NCBI GenBank assembly: GCA_035527275.1
Contig: DATLBA010000067.1
Coordinates: forward strand, 1-60,518
Length of the DNA: 60,518 nucleotides
Reading direction: 5' to 3'
From: DATLBA01 sp035527275
GTDB lineage: Bacteria > Planctomycetota > Phycisphaerae > FEN-1346
The notes beneath the pieces are model-generated. The model saw only the letters and a program-made list of their open reading frames with translations. It ran no database searches and was not told the DNA's origin. Made by a program: the position numbers and the translations under genes. Position 1 is the stretch's first letter; the number at the start of each line of letters is the position of its first letter. Positions 8,787-17,131 of the stretch are shown here, piece after piece.

Positions 8787-10450
8787 TGCTTGAACTCCTC
8801 AGGCGGCAAAATACGCCGAACCTCTTCGATAGTCGTTTCACCGTTTGCAACGGCCTCAATCGCGGCATCGTGCATGGAGCAGGTCCCCGCCTCGTAGGCC
8901 ATGGTCCGCAAGGCGTCGCCCGAGCACCCCTCCAGAAACGCGGCGCGAAGCGGCTCGGTTAGGTGAAGGATCTCGAACACCGCCAGCCGCCCGTGATAGC
9001 CGGTGTTCATGCAGAGGTCACAGCCCGCTCCGTGCGTCAAGGAGACCCCTTCCAAAGGCGTGCCGGCCAGCCATTCCTTCGGCGGTTCGTAAGGTTCGCG
9101 ACAGTCGGGACAGGTCCGCCGAACCAGACGTTGTGAAATCGACGCCAGCACCGTCGAGACAATCAGAAACGGCGGCACGTCCAGGTCCTTGAGCCGCGCC
9201 AGCGTGCTGGCCGCATCGTTTGCGTGAAGCGTCGAAAAGACCAGGTGCCCCGTCATGGCTGCCTGGACGGCCAGGCGGGCCGTCTCGGTGTCGCGGATTT
9301 CGCCCACCATGATGCTGTCCGGATCCTGTCGCAGCACCGTCCTGAGGGCGCTGGCAAAAGTGAGCCCCGCCGCCACGTTCACCTGAATCTGGTTCACGTG
9401 GTCCAGCCAGTATTCAACCGGGTCCTCGATGGTCGTTACGTTGAGGCGCCGGCGGTCCACTTCCTGAAGGGCTGCGTAGAGCGTCGTCGTCTTGCCGCTT
9501 CCCGTCGGCCCCGTCAGCAGGATCATTCCATGCGGGTGGCCGATGAGGTCGGCAAACAACTCGCGCTGGCCGGGGGCCATGCCCAACTGGCCGAGGCTGA
9601 GCGACCCGCCTGACTTCGGAAGGAGACGGATGGCCACCTTCTCGCCCCGCACGGTCCGGACCGTCGAGACGCGCATGTCGTATTCGGCGCCCTCGATGCG
9701 CACCCCCAGGCGACCGTCCTGCGGCACGCGGTGCTCTGTAATGTCCAGGCCCGACATCAACTTGATGCGCGAAACCACCTCCTCCTGAAGCGAACTCGAC
9801 ACGCTCATCACTTCATGCAGGACGCCGTCAAGGCGGTAGCGGACGCCCAGGTCCGCCGCGCCCGGTTCGATGTGAACGTCGCTGGCGCCTCGGCGCGCCG
9901 CGCCGCGCAGGATAGAATCCACCAGGCGGATGGCCGGAGCATTGCGGTCCGGACCGAGCCCCTCGCCGAGCGGGATTACCCCTCCGGACGCCCGCTGCAC
10001 ATCGCTCGGCTCGACCTCGCCCAGGTCCTCTTTGAAACTCCGGTCCACCGTGAAGAAACGCTCGATGGCCCGGCGGACGTCGCGCTCCGGCGCCGAAACC
10101 GTCCGAATCCGCCGGCCGGTCAGCATCTCCATCTGGTCCAGCACCGCCAGGTCCAGCGACGCGCAGGTGGCCAGGACCAGTTCCTCACCATCCAAGCGCA
10201 CTGGGACCGCCAAATGCTGACGCACGAGACCTTCAGGCAAGAGGCGGACGACTTGCGGCCTAATCACCAGGGAGCCGACCGTGACCGGCTCCAAGTCCAG
10301 TTCGAGTCGGGGACAGGACCGGCCCGTGGTCTGCGGACCGGCATCGGAGGCGGGTGCAGAAGGAGGGTCCGGCGCCAAGACCGGGGTCACAACCCCGCCG
10401 TCCGCCTTCTTCTCAGCATCCGTTTGTCTGTCGGCAAGCGGCCGATTCAC
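8783..10450 (-). CDS. gspE: GspE/PilB secretion ATPase
   Basis: 555 residues. The N-terminal MshEN-like region (about 55-140) is followed by the PilB/GspE ATPase core: Walker A GPTGSGKT at 314-321, Asp box VTTIEDPVEYW at about 338-347, Walker B SIMVGEIRD at about 379-387 and the His box STLHANDA. A tetracysteine zinc motif (C447, C450, C477, C480) is intact, as in GspE. It is a cytoplasmic hexameric ATPase that drives pseudopilus assembly with GspL and GspF. It is the first gene of the operon; about 480 bp with no intact gene lies upstream. Confidence 0.96.
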   Translation of the reverse strand: MNRPLADRQTDAEKKADGGVVTPVLAPDPPSAPASDAGPQTTGRSCPRLELDLEPVTVGSLVIRPQVVRLLPEGLVRQHLAVPVRLDGEELVLATCASLDLAVLDQMEMLTGRRIRTVSAPERDVRRAIERFFTVDRSFKEDLGEVEPSDVQRASGGVIPLGEGLGPDRNAPAIRLVDSILRGAARRGASDVHIEPGAADLGVRYRLDGVLHEVMSVSSSLQEEVVSRIKLMSGLDITEHRVPQDGRLGVRIEGAEYDMRVSTVRTVRGEKVAIRLLPKSGGSLSLGQLGMAPGQRELFADLIGHPHGMILLTGPTGSGKTTTLYAALQEVDRRRLNVTTIEDPVEYWLDHVNQIQVNVAAGLTFASALRTVLRQDPDSIMVGEIRDTETARLAVQAAMTGHLVFSTLHANDAASTLARLKDLDVPPFLIVSTVLASISQRLVRRTCPDCREPYEPPKEWLAGTPLEGVSLTHGAGCDLCMNTGYHGRLAVFEILHLTEPLRAAFLEGCSGDALRTMAYEAGTCSMHDAAIEAVANGETTIEEVRRILPPEEFKQ

Positions 10451-10770
10451 ACGGGCTGCACCGAAGGGGTGGTTGCCGCCATACCGCGGGTGCGCACAGC
10501 CATTAATCCGCAGCCTATACCCAGGCTGTCAAATTCGGCTCCGAATATACATCGTCACGGAACCCCTGCGGCCTTGAGGGTCTTTGGCCGAAGAAAAGGG
10601 CCATTTCCCACGAGTCCAGCCCGCGACCGGGAATATCAAAGGGGCAGGGAAGCATGTAAGTCCTTGACCAGCATAAGGTTACAGAAGACGTGCCAGTCAA
10701 AGAAAGGAACCCCCTCCCCGCTAATAGCGAAACGCAAGGGCTGAACAACGGACTTGGGACCCGGCGCCGC

Positions 10771-10796
10771 ACGCCTGCCTGCCAGCAGGCAGGCGT
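10771..10796. repeat. Perfect 11-bp inverted repeat (hairpin)
   Basis: ACGCCTGCCTG at 10771-10781 and its exact complement at 10786-10796, separated by CCAG. There is no T-run, so it is not an obvious intrinsic terminator. It lies in the non-coding stretch upstream of gspE, together with a 16-nt sequence at 10804-10819 that recurs inverted at 7067-7082. It may be a dispersed REP-like element. Confidence 0.6.
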
Positions 10797-10813
10797 CCCC
10801 CCGTACGGGCCGT

Positions 10814-10921
10814 ATGGCCAAAGGGACCGGGACCGACGGCTGCCGCCTCGCGGCCCTGCCCGAGACCGTCCGGGCGCAAATCGTGGCGATGGTCAAGGCG
10901 AGCGGAAAGGGCAGAACGTAA
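10814..10921 (+). pseudogene. Integrase 3' end relic, copy 1
   Basis: The last roughly 22 codons read LPETVRAQIVAMVKASGKGRT then TAA. The equivalent residues at 25,532 are LPEAVKAGIVAMVKASGKGRT. This tail resembles the C-terminus of tyrosine integrases that I associate with planctomycete elements. Upstream sequence is not recognisable as integrase, so only a 3' stump remains. The following 12 nt and the terminase-like gene are conserved in both copies, so the two loci descend from one element family. Confidence 0.5.
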
Positions 10922-10933
10922 GGGAGCAAAGAC

Positions 10934-11409
10934 ATGGCGAAAACGAAAGATGGGCGGCTGAAATGCTCGACCGAACTCGTGGCGAAAATCAGTCGGCATC
11001 TCTTGGCGGGAGCCTCGATGAAAAGCACCGCAGGGTCGGCGGGGATTGACTACAGCACCCTCAAGCGCTGGCTGGCGTGGGAGCGCGAAGGCAAGGAACC
11101 CTTTGCCACCTTGTGCGCCCCCCTAAAAAGGGCGCGGTATGAGGCTATCGGGAACGCCGAGCAGCGGTTTATGAGGGTAAGCATGGCTGGCAGGCCAAGG
11201 CTCGCTGGCTTGAGAGCATTGACCCGGAGCAGTGGCAGCGGTCGCGGCAGACAGAGACAACGCACCAGGGCGGCGGGAAACCGGTCCCGATCGACCTCGA
11301 CTTGGGCGCAGCCCTTCTGCGAACGATGATCGAGGAGAGCGCGAGGCCCGGTGTGCCCGGACTGGCCCCGCCAGGGGGAGAGCGATTCGGTGGGACCGGA
11401 CGAAACTAA
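10934..11409 (+). pseudogene. Terminase-small-subunit-like HTH gene, frameshifted (copy 1)
   Basis: Frame 1 encodes an HTH domain (KISRHLLAGASMKSTAGSAG, then IDYSTLKRWLAWE) and continues to NAEQRF. After a frame change at about 11,165-11,170 the similarity continues as GWQAKARWLESIDPEQWQRS and on to a stop at 11,409. The order HTH then GW(Q)AxARWLE(S)xxPEQW is typical of phage small-terminase-like proteins. The second copy at 25.5 kb is intact where this one is broken, and broken where this one is intact, so the ancestor was a full gene. It is non-functional unless frameshifted. Confidence 0.7.
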
Positions 11410-11853
11410 GGCCGCCTGCGGCCTCCGAGGTTCATGACCCGCATGGGAATCCAGACCCTCCAGCAGACCCACCGGCTTGGCCTGTGGTGACAACGAGGAC
11501 ACGGCCTGCACAGACCGCCGCCGTTCAGCCACAATCCTCCGAGTTGTGAAGGCCGCTGGATAGTCCGCCGGCGGTTGATTACGCCTCCACCACTCGGGCC
11601 CCCCACAACATCTTACGGTTGCCGACCTCGGCGCTTGCTCTTACGGCCATAATCGAGGGGGGATGGGGTACTAAGGGTGTCGGCATGGCAAGGTGATCAG
11701 GGCGGCGGCGGGCGCGGCTCCGAGCGGCGCTGGCCGGCGCGGGGGCCGCCTCAGCATGACGAGTCCGTGCAGGCGGCCCTCAGGTCGCATGGACGGCGAA
11801 CGCCGGAATCACTTGGACGAAATGCCGCGTCCTTCCGGGCGCACGGCGCCGGG
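11410..11853. other. Intergenic, no gene recognised
   Basis: 444 bp between the relic terminase-like gene and the end of the TadG-like gene. Short open frames exist on both strands but have low-complexity Arg/Gly/Ala translations and no RBS. A C-rich/G-rich patch lies at 11,690-11,760. I see nothing else. Confidence 0.5.
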
Positions 11854-13155
11854 TTATCGAACAAGCCACGACCGGAAACCGGGGGCGGGGAAGCGGCCGT
11901 CGTAGTTGATGGTGATGGTGCCCGTTCCGCCGACCTCCACCGTATTGGCGATTAACTGGTTGCCGAAGCCGTCACCGGTTCCGCCCAGTTCGATGTGGGC
12001 CTTGGGAAAATAGAGGGTTCCTTCAAGGTCCAGCAGACTTGTCCCGATGATGCGGGCGTCGTTGGTGTTCGTGCGGTCCTGGAAGATTGACACGCCCTCG
12101 TAGGCGTTGACTTGGGGATCCGTGTAAATATAGAGGTCCGGATCCGGTGGCGTGATTCTTATGTCTCCGGTGCCCGTCAAATCGAGGCAGCTGGTCCCCG
12201 TCCCCGTGATGTAGAACATGACGCCTTCGGCGGTGAAAATGGTGTTGCCTGTGATGTTGAGGCCCTCGCCGTCGAGAATATAGATGCCGGGGGCAAGCGT
12301 GACGACCCCGTTGTTCGCAGAGATTCCGCCGGAGTAGAATCCCGGCTCAAGGTTGACGGTTTCGCCGCCTGTCACCGAGATCGTTCCCGAGTCGTTTGCC
12401 GGATTCCAGGTCGGCGCGGTCAGAGCCGCCAGCGGGTCGGGAATGGGCGGGGCGTCGGTGTTGAGTTCGCCGGTGAATTGGGCGCCGCCGACGAAGCGCA
12501 CATCGCCCCACACGTTCAGTACCGGTGCATCAATCACCACATTTCCACCCGCGTAAACCGCCTGGCTGTGGTTGGAGTTGACCTGGATGGCGCCGTCGTT
12601 GACCGTCAGGGTTACGGTCCCGTGGACTCGGAGCGACTCGCGCGCGCTTTCATCCAGCGCGATGAGCCCCGCGCCGGTTCCTCCGCCGGCGATGGCGGTC
12701 GCCTGCCGTCTCAGGTTCACGGTGTCAACGCCGAAGACGGGGCCGAAAAACAAGGACATCGGGCCGCCCGGCGAGTCGTCGGTCCGTCGTGCGACCACTT
12801 TGACGGCGTTGTGTGCACCGAGGCCGGGGATGAACTCACCCGTCTCCGAAACGAACCGCCCGATGACGATGTCGCCGCCGGGGTCGTTGGCCTCATTGGG
12901 GACGAGTTGAACCGGGTCCGGTCCGACCGAGTTTTCCAGGGCGATGTCGAGAGCGGCCTGGTGGGCCGCCACAACGTCCCACTTGACTTTCTGAGCGCCG
13001 GCCAGGGCGGACGCATCGGCGGCGTTCTGCAACTGGTAAGACGCCCAGTAGAGGTAAGCGGCATCGGTCGCGAGACCCAGAAAGGCAATCAGAACAATCA
13101 GAAGTATCGCGACCCAGATGAGTGCGATTCCACGTCGCCGGCTTTTCGGCGTCAT
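11854..13155 (-). CDS. TadG-like pilus-associated protein with beta-helix C-terminus
   Basis: 433 residues from the ATG at 13155 (AAGGAGA 8 nt upstream). The N-terminus is TadE/TadG-like: basic start, then RRGIALIWVAILLIVLIAFLGLATDAAYLY, then QNAADASALAGAQ, the TadG motif. Residues about 190-430 are a repetitive beta-rich region (GTVTLTVNDGAIQVNSNHSQAV, GIYILDGEGLNITGNT, GNQLIANTVEVGG) like the beta-solenoid or DUF7305-like domains on other planctomycete TadG proteins. It probably acts as an envelope-anchored pilus accessory or adhesin. It is divergent from the main tad operon. Confidence 0.8.
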   Translation of the reverse strand: MTPKSRRRGIALIWVAILLIVLIAFLGLATDAAYLYWASYQLQNAADASALAGAQKVKWDVVAAHQAALDIALENSVGPDPVQLVPNEANDPGGDIVIGRFVSETGEFIPGLGAHNAVKVVARRTDDSPGGPMSLFFGPVFGVDTVNLRRQATAIAGGGTGAGLIALDESARESLRVHGTVTLTVNDGAIQVNSNHSQAVYAGGNVVIDAPVLNVWGDVRFVGGAQFTGELNTDAPPIPDPLAALTAPTWNPANDSGTISVTGGETVNLEPGFYSGGISANNGVVTLAPGIYILDGEGLNITGNTIFTAEGVMFYITGTGTSCLDLTGTGDIRITPPDPDLYIYTDPQVNAYEGVSIFQDRTNTNDARIIGTSLLDLEGTLYFPKAHIELGGTGDGFGNQLIANTVEVGGTGTITINYDGRFPAPGFRSWLVR

Positions 13156-13658
13156 CGCCGTTCTCCTTACGTTTCCCCCTGATCGAGTAGAGAGTAGAAT
13201 CCGCCGTGGCCAGGGCGTCTGCAAACCGTATTCAGGACGTGTACTCTCGCCGCTCGCGCCCTTGTCCACATATTCTGTATTCGGCTCCGGGACGCGAACA
13301 ACTTTAAGAGTCTTCTGCCGTGGCATTTCTTCTGCACGTCAGCGCCGGCCTTCCCTGGGAGCCGACAGCAATGATAAAATGGTGCAGACACACACACTCC
13401 CCACGAACCGCCGATGCTGTTATAGTATAGACGCGCTTTTTGGAAGATTCCAGCGGGTTTATCCGGATCGCTGACCGTGCCAACAGGCCCCGACGCGGCA
13501 GAGCACCGATTCAGCCTGGGGGTGGGACCGCCTGCCGGCCCCCCTGGGGGGGGCGGTGCGACCAACCCGAGGCCTATTTCGTATCTTGTCCAGCCAGCGG
13601 AACATCGCTTCATTGGGCCGAGGCAGGGGTTTATCGTGTGCTATCAAGGAAAAATTAA
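13156..13658. other. Divergent intergenic region between TadG-like gene and tad operon
   Basis: About 500 bp without a credible gene. On the minus strand a TATACT-like hexamer (complement of 13,426-13,432) could serve the TadG-like gene, but its -35 box is weak. There is a homopolymer run of G at 13,546-13,552. No repeats from the pilin leader extend into it. Confidence 0.4.
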
Positions 13659-13686
13659 TTGACAAAGGCCTCATGCCGACTATAAT
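13659..13686 (+). promoter_or_regulatory. Consensus sigma-70 promoter for the flp/tad operon
   Basis: TTGACA at 13659-13664 and TATAAT at 13681-13686 with a 16-bp spacer: both hexamers match consensus exactly. Transcription would start near 13693, leaving an untranslated leader of about 875 nt before the first Flp pilin at 14568. No competing coding sequence lies between them. Confidence 0.8.
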
Positions 13687-13841
13687 ATAGGTTCCTAAAA
13701 GGGGGCACGATGAATCCGATATGGGGGGGGTGCGCGAGAGACGGTAAGTGCCTGATACACATCATTCTCGAATCTTGGCCTGCTCCCCATGACAAGTCGT
13801 TGTCGGCGGCGGCTCTGCGCGAGTAGGGTGCCGTTCAAGGC

Positions 13842-13983
13842 GTGCCCCGTTTGAGGTGAAGGGTGGTGCGGGCTTATTCGGTCGAGAGGTTCGACCGGCC
13901 CGTTACGAGGATGGGCCACGCCGGTGCCTGTTTGGCTGCAGCGGGCACAGGCGTGGGGCCGATAGGAGGTAGGAAGACTTAAG
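13842..13983 (+). repeat. Structured leader repeat, copy 1 (142 bp)
   Basis: Runs from GTGCCCCG to the conserved GACTTAAG end. It predicts three hairpins in order: CGGTCGA/TCGACCG (7 bp); GGCCC/GGGCC around GTTACGAGGAT; and CACGCC plus GTGCC pairing with GGCAC plus GGCGTG. TATTCGG and CCGATA could close a four-way junction. Copies 2, 3 and 4 follow. Confidence 0.75.
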
Positions 13984-13989
13984 CAGGGA

Positions 13990-14086
13990 GTGCCCCGTTC
14001 GAGGTGAAGAGTGGTGCGGGCTTGTTCGGTCGAGCGGCTCGACCGGCCCGTTACGAGGATGGGCCACGCCGGTGCCTGTTTGGCTG
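13990..14086 (+). repeat. Structured leader repeat, copy 2 (3'-truncated)
   Basis: Matches copy 1 from GTGCCCCG through TTTGGCTG, then similarity stops. The first hairpin is extended here by a G-C pair (CGGTCGAG/CTCGACCG). The last hairpin loses its 3' arm. A 214-bp unrelated segment (14087-14300) separates it from copy 3. Confidence 0.7.
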
Positions 14087-14300
14087 AGCCTGCACGGACA
14101 GTCGCCGCGAAAGGCCGCAGACGGCGCTCCGGTCCTTTTTGCACCAGTTTTCGAAGGTGTTCCTGAAACGCCCGGCGTCATCGCCGCAAAGGGCCTTCTC
14201 CTAACGCCTTTCCCAGCAAGCACTTGCGAGAGGAAGTCCAGCGTGCTTGCCCGGCGCCTTGACCGATGGGCAAACCTGTGTATCGTCAAACTTGAAAGCG

Positions 14301-14420
14301 CGGTGCTGGCTTATTCGGTCCAGCGGTTCGACCAGCCCGTTACGAGGATGGGCCACGCCGGTGCCGGTTTGGCTGTAGCGGGCACAGGCGCGGGTCCGAT
14401 AGGAGATAGGGAGACTTAAG
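14301..14420 (+). repeat. Structured leader repeat, copy 3 (5'-trimmed)
   Basis: Begins within the unit and ends at GACTTAAG. Stems carry mismatches (CGGTCCA against TCGACCA; AGCCC against GGGCC; an A-C pair in the last stem), so this copy is the most degraded by structure. Confidence 0.7.
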
Positions 14421-14425
14421 AAGAA

Positions 14426-14566
14426 GTGCCCCGTTTGAGGTGAAGAGTGGTGCGGGCTTATTCGGTCGAGCGGTTCGACCGGCCCGTTATGAGGATGGGC
14501 CTCGCCGGTGCCGGTTTTGCTGTTGCGGGCACAGGCGTGGGTCCATAAGATGTAAGGAGACTTAAG
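14426..14566 (+). repeat. Structured leader repeat, copy 4, containing the flp ribosome-binding site
   Basis: Full-length copy that ends 1 nt before the pilin ATG. The AAGGAG at 14554-14559 serves as the Shine-Dalgarno sequence of the pilin gene, so the repeat unit evidently derives from, or acts as, the pilin leader. Hairpins 1 and 2 are intact; hairpin 3 has one T-T mismatch at its base. Confidence 0.75.
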
Positions 14567-14567
14567 G

Positions 14568-14765
14568 ATGAGCGCCACAAAGAAGATGCTGAGGGATTTG
14601 CTGTGCGACGAAAGGGGCCTGGAAACCGTCGAGTATGCGATTATCGCCGGCCTGATTGTGGCCGGGGTGATTGCGACCGTTACCTCGATCGGTATCTGGG
14701 TCGCCACCAAGTTCGAAGCTCTCGAGGCGGGTCTAAGTGGTGGTGGCGAAACCACAACCCCCTGA
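14568..14765 (+). CDS. flp: Flp/Fap-type pilin 1
   Basis: 65 residues. A basic/acidic leader of 17 residues ends in G, followed by LETVEYAIIAGLIVAGVIATVTSIGIWV. The xxxxEYxxI motif with Glu and Tyr is the Flp pilin signature and processing site. Flp pilins are cleaved by the CpaA/TadV peptidase and assembled into tight-adherence pili. AAGGAG lies 8 nt upstream. It is the first gene behind the long structured leader. The C-terminal tail is Gly/Thr-rich. Confidence 0.93.
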   Translation: MSATKKMLRDLLCDERGLETVEYAIIAGLIVAGVIATVTSIGIWVATKFEALEAGLSGGGETTTP

Positions 14766-14768
14766 TTG

Positions 14769-14785
14769 CCACTCGACCCGAGTGG
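14769..14785 (+). terminator. Hairpin after pilin 1 (attenuator or stabiliser)
   Basis: CCACTCG/CGAGTGG, 7 bp with a 3-nt loop, 3 nt after the flp1 stop and followed by only TTTG. It is too weak in U-tract to be a strong terminator; partial termination or 3' protection of pilin mRNA are alternatives. Confidence 0.4.
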
Positions 14786-14889
14786 TTTGACGGAGGGGGT
14801 GTGCCAGGGTGGGCTGTCTCGCTCAGCCGACGAGGCTGGGTGGACACCCCACCTTGGCGCGGCCGAAGGAAGCCCGTGCGAGGGAGGCC

Positions 14890-15069
14890 GTGGAGAAGGT
14901 CAAGGCTTTCGTCGGCGATGAGGATGGCCTGGAGACGATTGAGTACGCCATCATGGCGGGTTTGATTGTGGCGGGCGTACTCGTGACCATCGCGTCGATC
15001 AGTCTTTGGATTTCTGCCCGATTCGAGCGGCTCAAGGCAATCCTCAGCGGTGGCGGCGGGCAACCGTAA
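14890..15069 (+). CDS. flp: Flp/Fap-type pilin 2
   Basis: Mature region LETIEYAIMAGLIVAGVLVTIASISLWI is close to pilin 1, with a Gly-rich C-terminus. The start is uncertain. GTG 14890 gives a 14-residue leader ending in G, but AGGGAGG is only 2 nt upstream. GTG 14809 gives an implausibly long leader of 41 residues. I prefer 14890 on leader length. A second, diverged pilin next to the first suggests a major/minor pilin pair. Confidence 0.82.
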   Translation: MEKVKAFVGDEDGLETIEYAIMAGLIVAGVLVTIASISLWISARFERLKAILSGGGGQP

Positions 15070-15141
15070 CGTAGTGGGTGTTGTGGGTGGCTCGTGGAGA
15101 GCGCCACACCATGGTCAAGGTGGGCGGCGGGGAGGGTGTTC

Positions 15142-15720
15142 ATGTGGGCTACGACGTTGTGGGACCATGAAATGGTCCCGCTGCAATGGGGAACCGTGAT
15201 CGGCGCTTCGCTGGTCGGGGCGGTATGGGATGTGTGCGCGCGGAGAATTCCAAATCTGCTGACGGGATCGGTCCTGGTCGCCGGTCTGGTGTGGGCCTCG
15301 TGGACGGCCGGCCTGGCGGGTTTCGGAGAGGCTGTAGCGGGGTGCATTATTCTGTCAAGTCCCTACGTTCTCCTGTTCTTGTTTGCCTCCGGCGGCGCCG
15401 GCGACGCCAAACTAATGGGGGCGGTGGGAGCATGGCTGGGGATCATCAACGGGCTGGTTGTGCTAGCGGCGGTGGCGGTATCGGGGGTGATTCTGGGCCT
15501 TGCTTTTGCAGCAGGCCAAAAGCGGCTTCGGGTGGTTTTCGCGAACTTGGCTTATCTTATTCGCATGGCGTATCTCTTTTTTCTGAGCCGCGGCAGATGG
15601 GGAGGGATTGCAGAAGAGCCGCCAGGCCATGGGGACAGGCAAAAGATGCCATATGCTTTGGCCATTTTTGCTGGCGTGTGCGTGGCGGCGGTGGGAGTGT
15701 TTCTATGGCGCCAATCCTGA
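15142..15720 (+). CDS. cpaA: Prepilin peptidase CpaA/TadV
   Basis: 192 residues from ATG 15142 (GGGAGGG 5 nt upstream); GTG 15094 is an alternative. Polytopic membrane aspartic protease with the two catalytic Asp motifs: WDVCARRIPN near the start and GAGDAKLMGAVGAWLG in the middle. It cleaves and possibly methylates the Flp pilins and the TadE-like protein. It overlaps tadE by 16 nt. Confidence 0.92.
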   Translation: MWATTLWDHEMVPLQWGTVIGASLVGAVWDVCARRIPNLLTGSVLVAGLVWASWTAGLAGFGEAVAGCIILSSPYVLLFLFASGGAGDAKLMGAVGAWLGIINGLVVLAAVAVSGVILGLAFAAGQKRLRVVFANLAYLIRMAYLFFLSRGRWGGIAEEPPGHGDRQKMPYALAIFAGVCVAAVGVFLWRQS

Positions 15721-16121
15721 AACCGAGGCGCCGGCCCGGGGCGGCGATCATCGAGTTCGCTCTGATCGCACCGCTGCTTCTGCTGTTGACATTTGCGCTG
15801 ATCGAATACGGGTGGCTGTTTCTGAAGGCCGAAGAGACGAACAGCGCGGCTCGGCACGGTGCGCGGCTGGCCATCCTGCCGGACGCCACGAACGCGCACG
15901 TCCTTGCGTCCATTGCAGGAATCATGGACACTGCCGGAATGGGCGACAGCGGCTACTCAGTGACGTTTTCACCGGGCGATATTTCCACCGTGCCGCCGGG
16001 CGAGACGGTTACGGTCGAGGTGAGCGTGCTGTACGGCAATGTCGCGATCATGGGCCTGGCGATGGTGCCTGTGCCCGGGACCCTGCGAGCCTCGGTGTCG
16101 ATGGCCAAGGAAGGCCCATAG
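15705..16121 (+). CDS. tadE: TadE-like minor pilin
   Basis: 138 residues from ATG 15705, inside the 3' end of cpaA. A basic N-terminus is followed by RPGAAIIEFALIAPLLLLLTFALIEYGWLF, the TadE pseudopilin signature with E at the processing-site position (AxIEFAL), then a beta-rich domain. The frame stays open far upstream, so an automatic call may over-extend it; this start is supported by the motif lying 12 residues in. Confidence 0.88.
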   Translation: MAPILKPRRRPGAAIIEFALIAPLLLLLTFALIEYGWLFLKAEETNSAARHGARLAILPDATNAHVLASIAGIMDTAGMGDSGYSVTFSPGDISTVPPGETVTVEVSVLYGNVAIMGLAMVPVPGTLRASVSMAKEGP

Positions 16122-16147
16122 GCGCCGACCGGTAAGGAACAGAGGCC

Positions 16148-17071
16148 ATGAAGTGGTCCGCGCTTGTCTTGATTCTGTTGGGTTTGGTGGCGGCGGTTTC
16201 TGCTGCGGTTCTGGTGGCGGTCCTGCGTCGCGGGGGCGGGGAACCCAGCGGCGAACCGAAGCTTCCTGTGGAGGTCCGGATTGTGAAGGCGGCCAAGGCG
16301 CTGCCGATGACGGCTGTGGTCGACAGCGGCAGCGTGGCCACCGAGACCGTATCCCGAGCGGAGGCGCCTTCCGATTATGTCAGCCCCGCCGAGGCGGTCG
16401 GAAAAGTGCTTCGGGTGCCGATGGTCGAGGGGCAGACCTTCACCAAGAGTTGCTTCGTGACCGAAGGTTCGGGGCAGAGCCTAGCGGGCGTGCTGCCTGA
16501 AGGGAAACGGGCGGTATGCCTGTCGCTTTCCGATTATTCCAGCTTGGAGCCCCTGCTTTACCCGGGGAGCGTGGTTGACGTGTTGGCGTCGTTCCAGGTG
16601 CCGGCAGAGGACGGGCGGAGGGGAAGTGACGTCGTTTCCAGGACGTTGCTTGAGGAGATCCAGGTGCTTGCCATCGAGGATGCCACCATCGTTTCGGCGC
16701 CGGAGGACGCGGGGGAGAAAAGCCAGTTGCGGCGCAATGAACGTCGGCTGGTGACCCTGATGGTCGATACCAGACAGGCGGAGGCCCTGCAGTTGGCCTC
16801 GACGCACGGCTCAATATCGCTGGCAATGCGCAACCCGCTCGATCGGGAGCCAAGCGGAGACCGCGTACTGCTCAGCCAATTGGCCACGGAACCTCTCGGT
16901 ACCCGGCCGCCGAAACCGAGCGGGGTGCCCGAGGCGAGGCCGCCGACGACAGAGGCCGTGGTGCCCAGGGCGACGTGGGATGTGGTTATCATCCGAGGGG
17001 CAGCGAGCGAGATGCGATCGTTCCCGTTGGAGACGGCTTTGACTGAGGCAGAAAAACTCCCGAAAAAGTGA
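16148..17071 (+). CDS. cpaB: CpaB/RcpC Flp pilus assembly protein
   Basis: 307 residues. One N-terminal membrane helix (about 5-22) is followed by an SAF-like domain (VRIVKAAKALPMTAVVDSGS, VGKVLRVPMVEGQTF) and the RcpC-type domain (EGKRAVCLSLSD, LYPGSVVDVLASFQVP, VTLMVDTRQAEALQLAS). CpaB is a periplasmic factor that works with the CpaC secretin, encoded next. The C-terminal Pro-rich linker and short end are not conserved. Confidence 0.9.
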   Translation: MKWSALVLILLGLVAAVSAAVLVAVLRRGGGEPSGEPKLPVEVRIVKAAKALPMTAVVDSGSVATETVSRAEAPSDYVSPAEAVGKVLRVPMVEGQTFTKSCFVTEGSGQSLAGVLPEGKRAVCLSLSDYSSLEPLLYPGSVVDVLASFQVPAEDGRRGSDVVSRTLLEEIQVLAIEDATIVSAPEDAGEKSQLRRNERRLVTLMVDTRQAEALQLASTHGSISLAMRNPLDREPSGDRVLLSQLATEPLGTRPPKPSGVPEARPPTTEAVVPRATWDVVIIRGAASEMRSFPLETALTEAEKLPKK

Positions 17072-17131
17072 GTTTTCACAACCGAGCGTGATGTGCCTGT
17101 AGGAACCCTGGGGAAGACAGGGAGGTTCCGA

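Noticed and set aside
13842..14566. Pilin leader repeats as GEMM (c-di-GMP-I) riboswitches
   Set aside because: The conserved GEMM core segments are not present; the predicted hairpins do not match that class. A different RNA remains possible.
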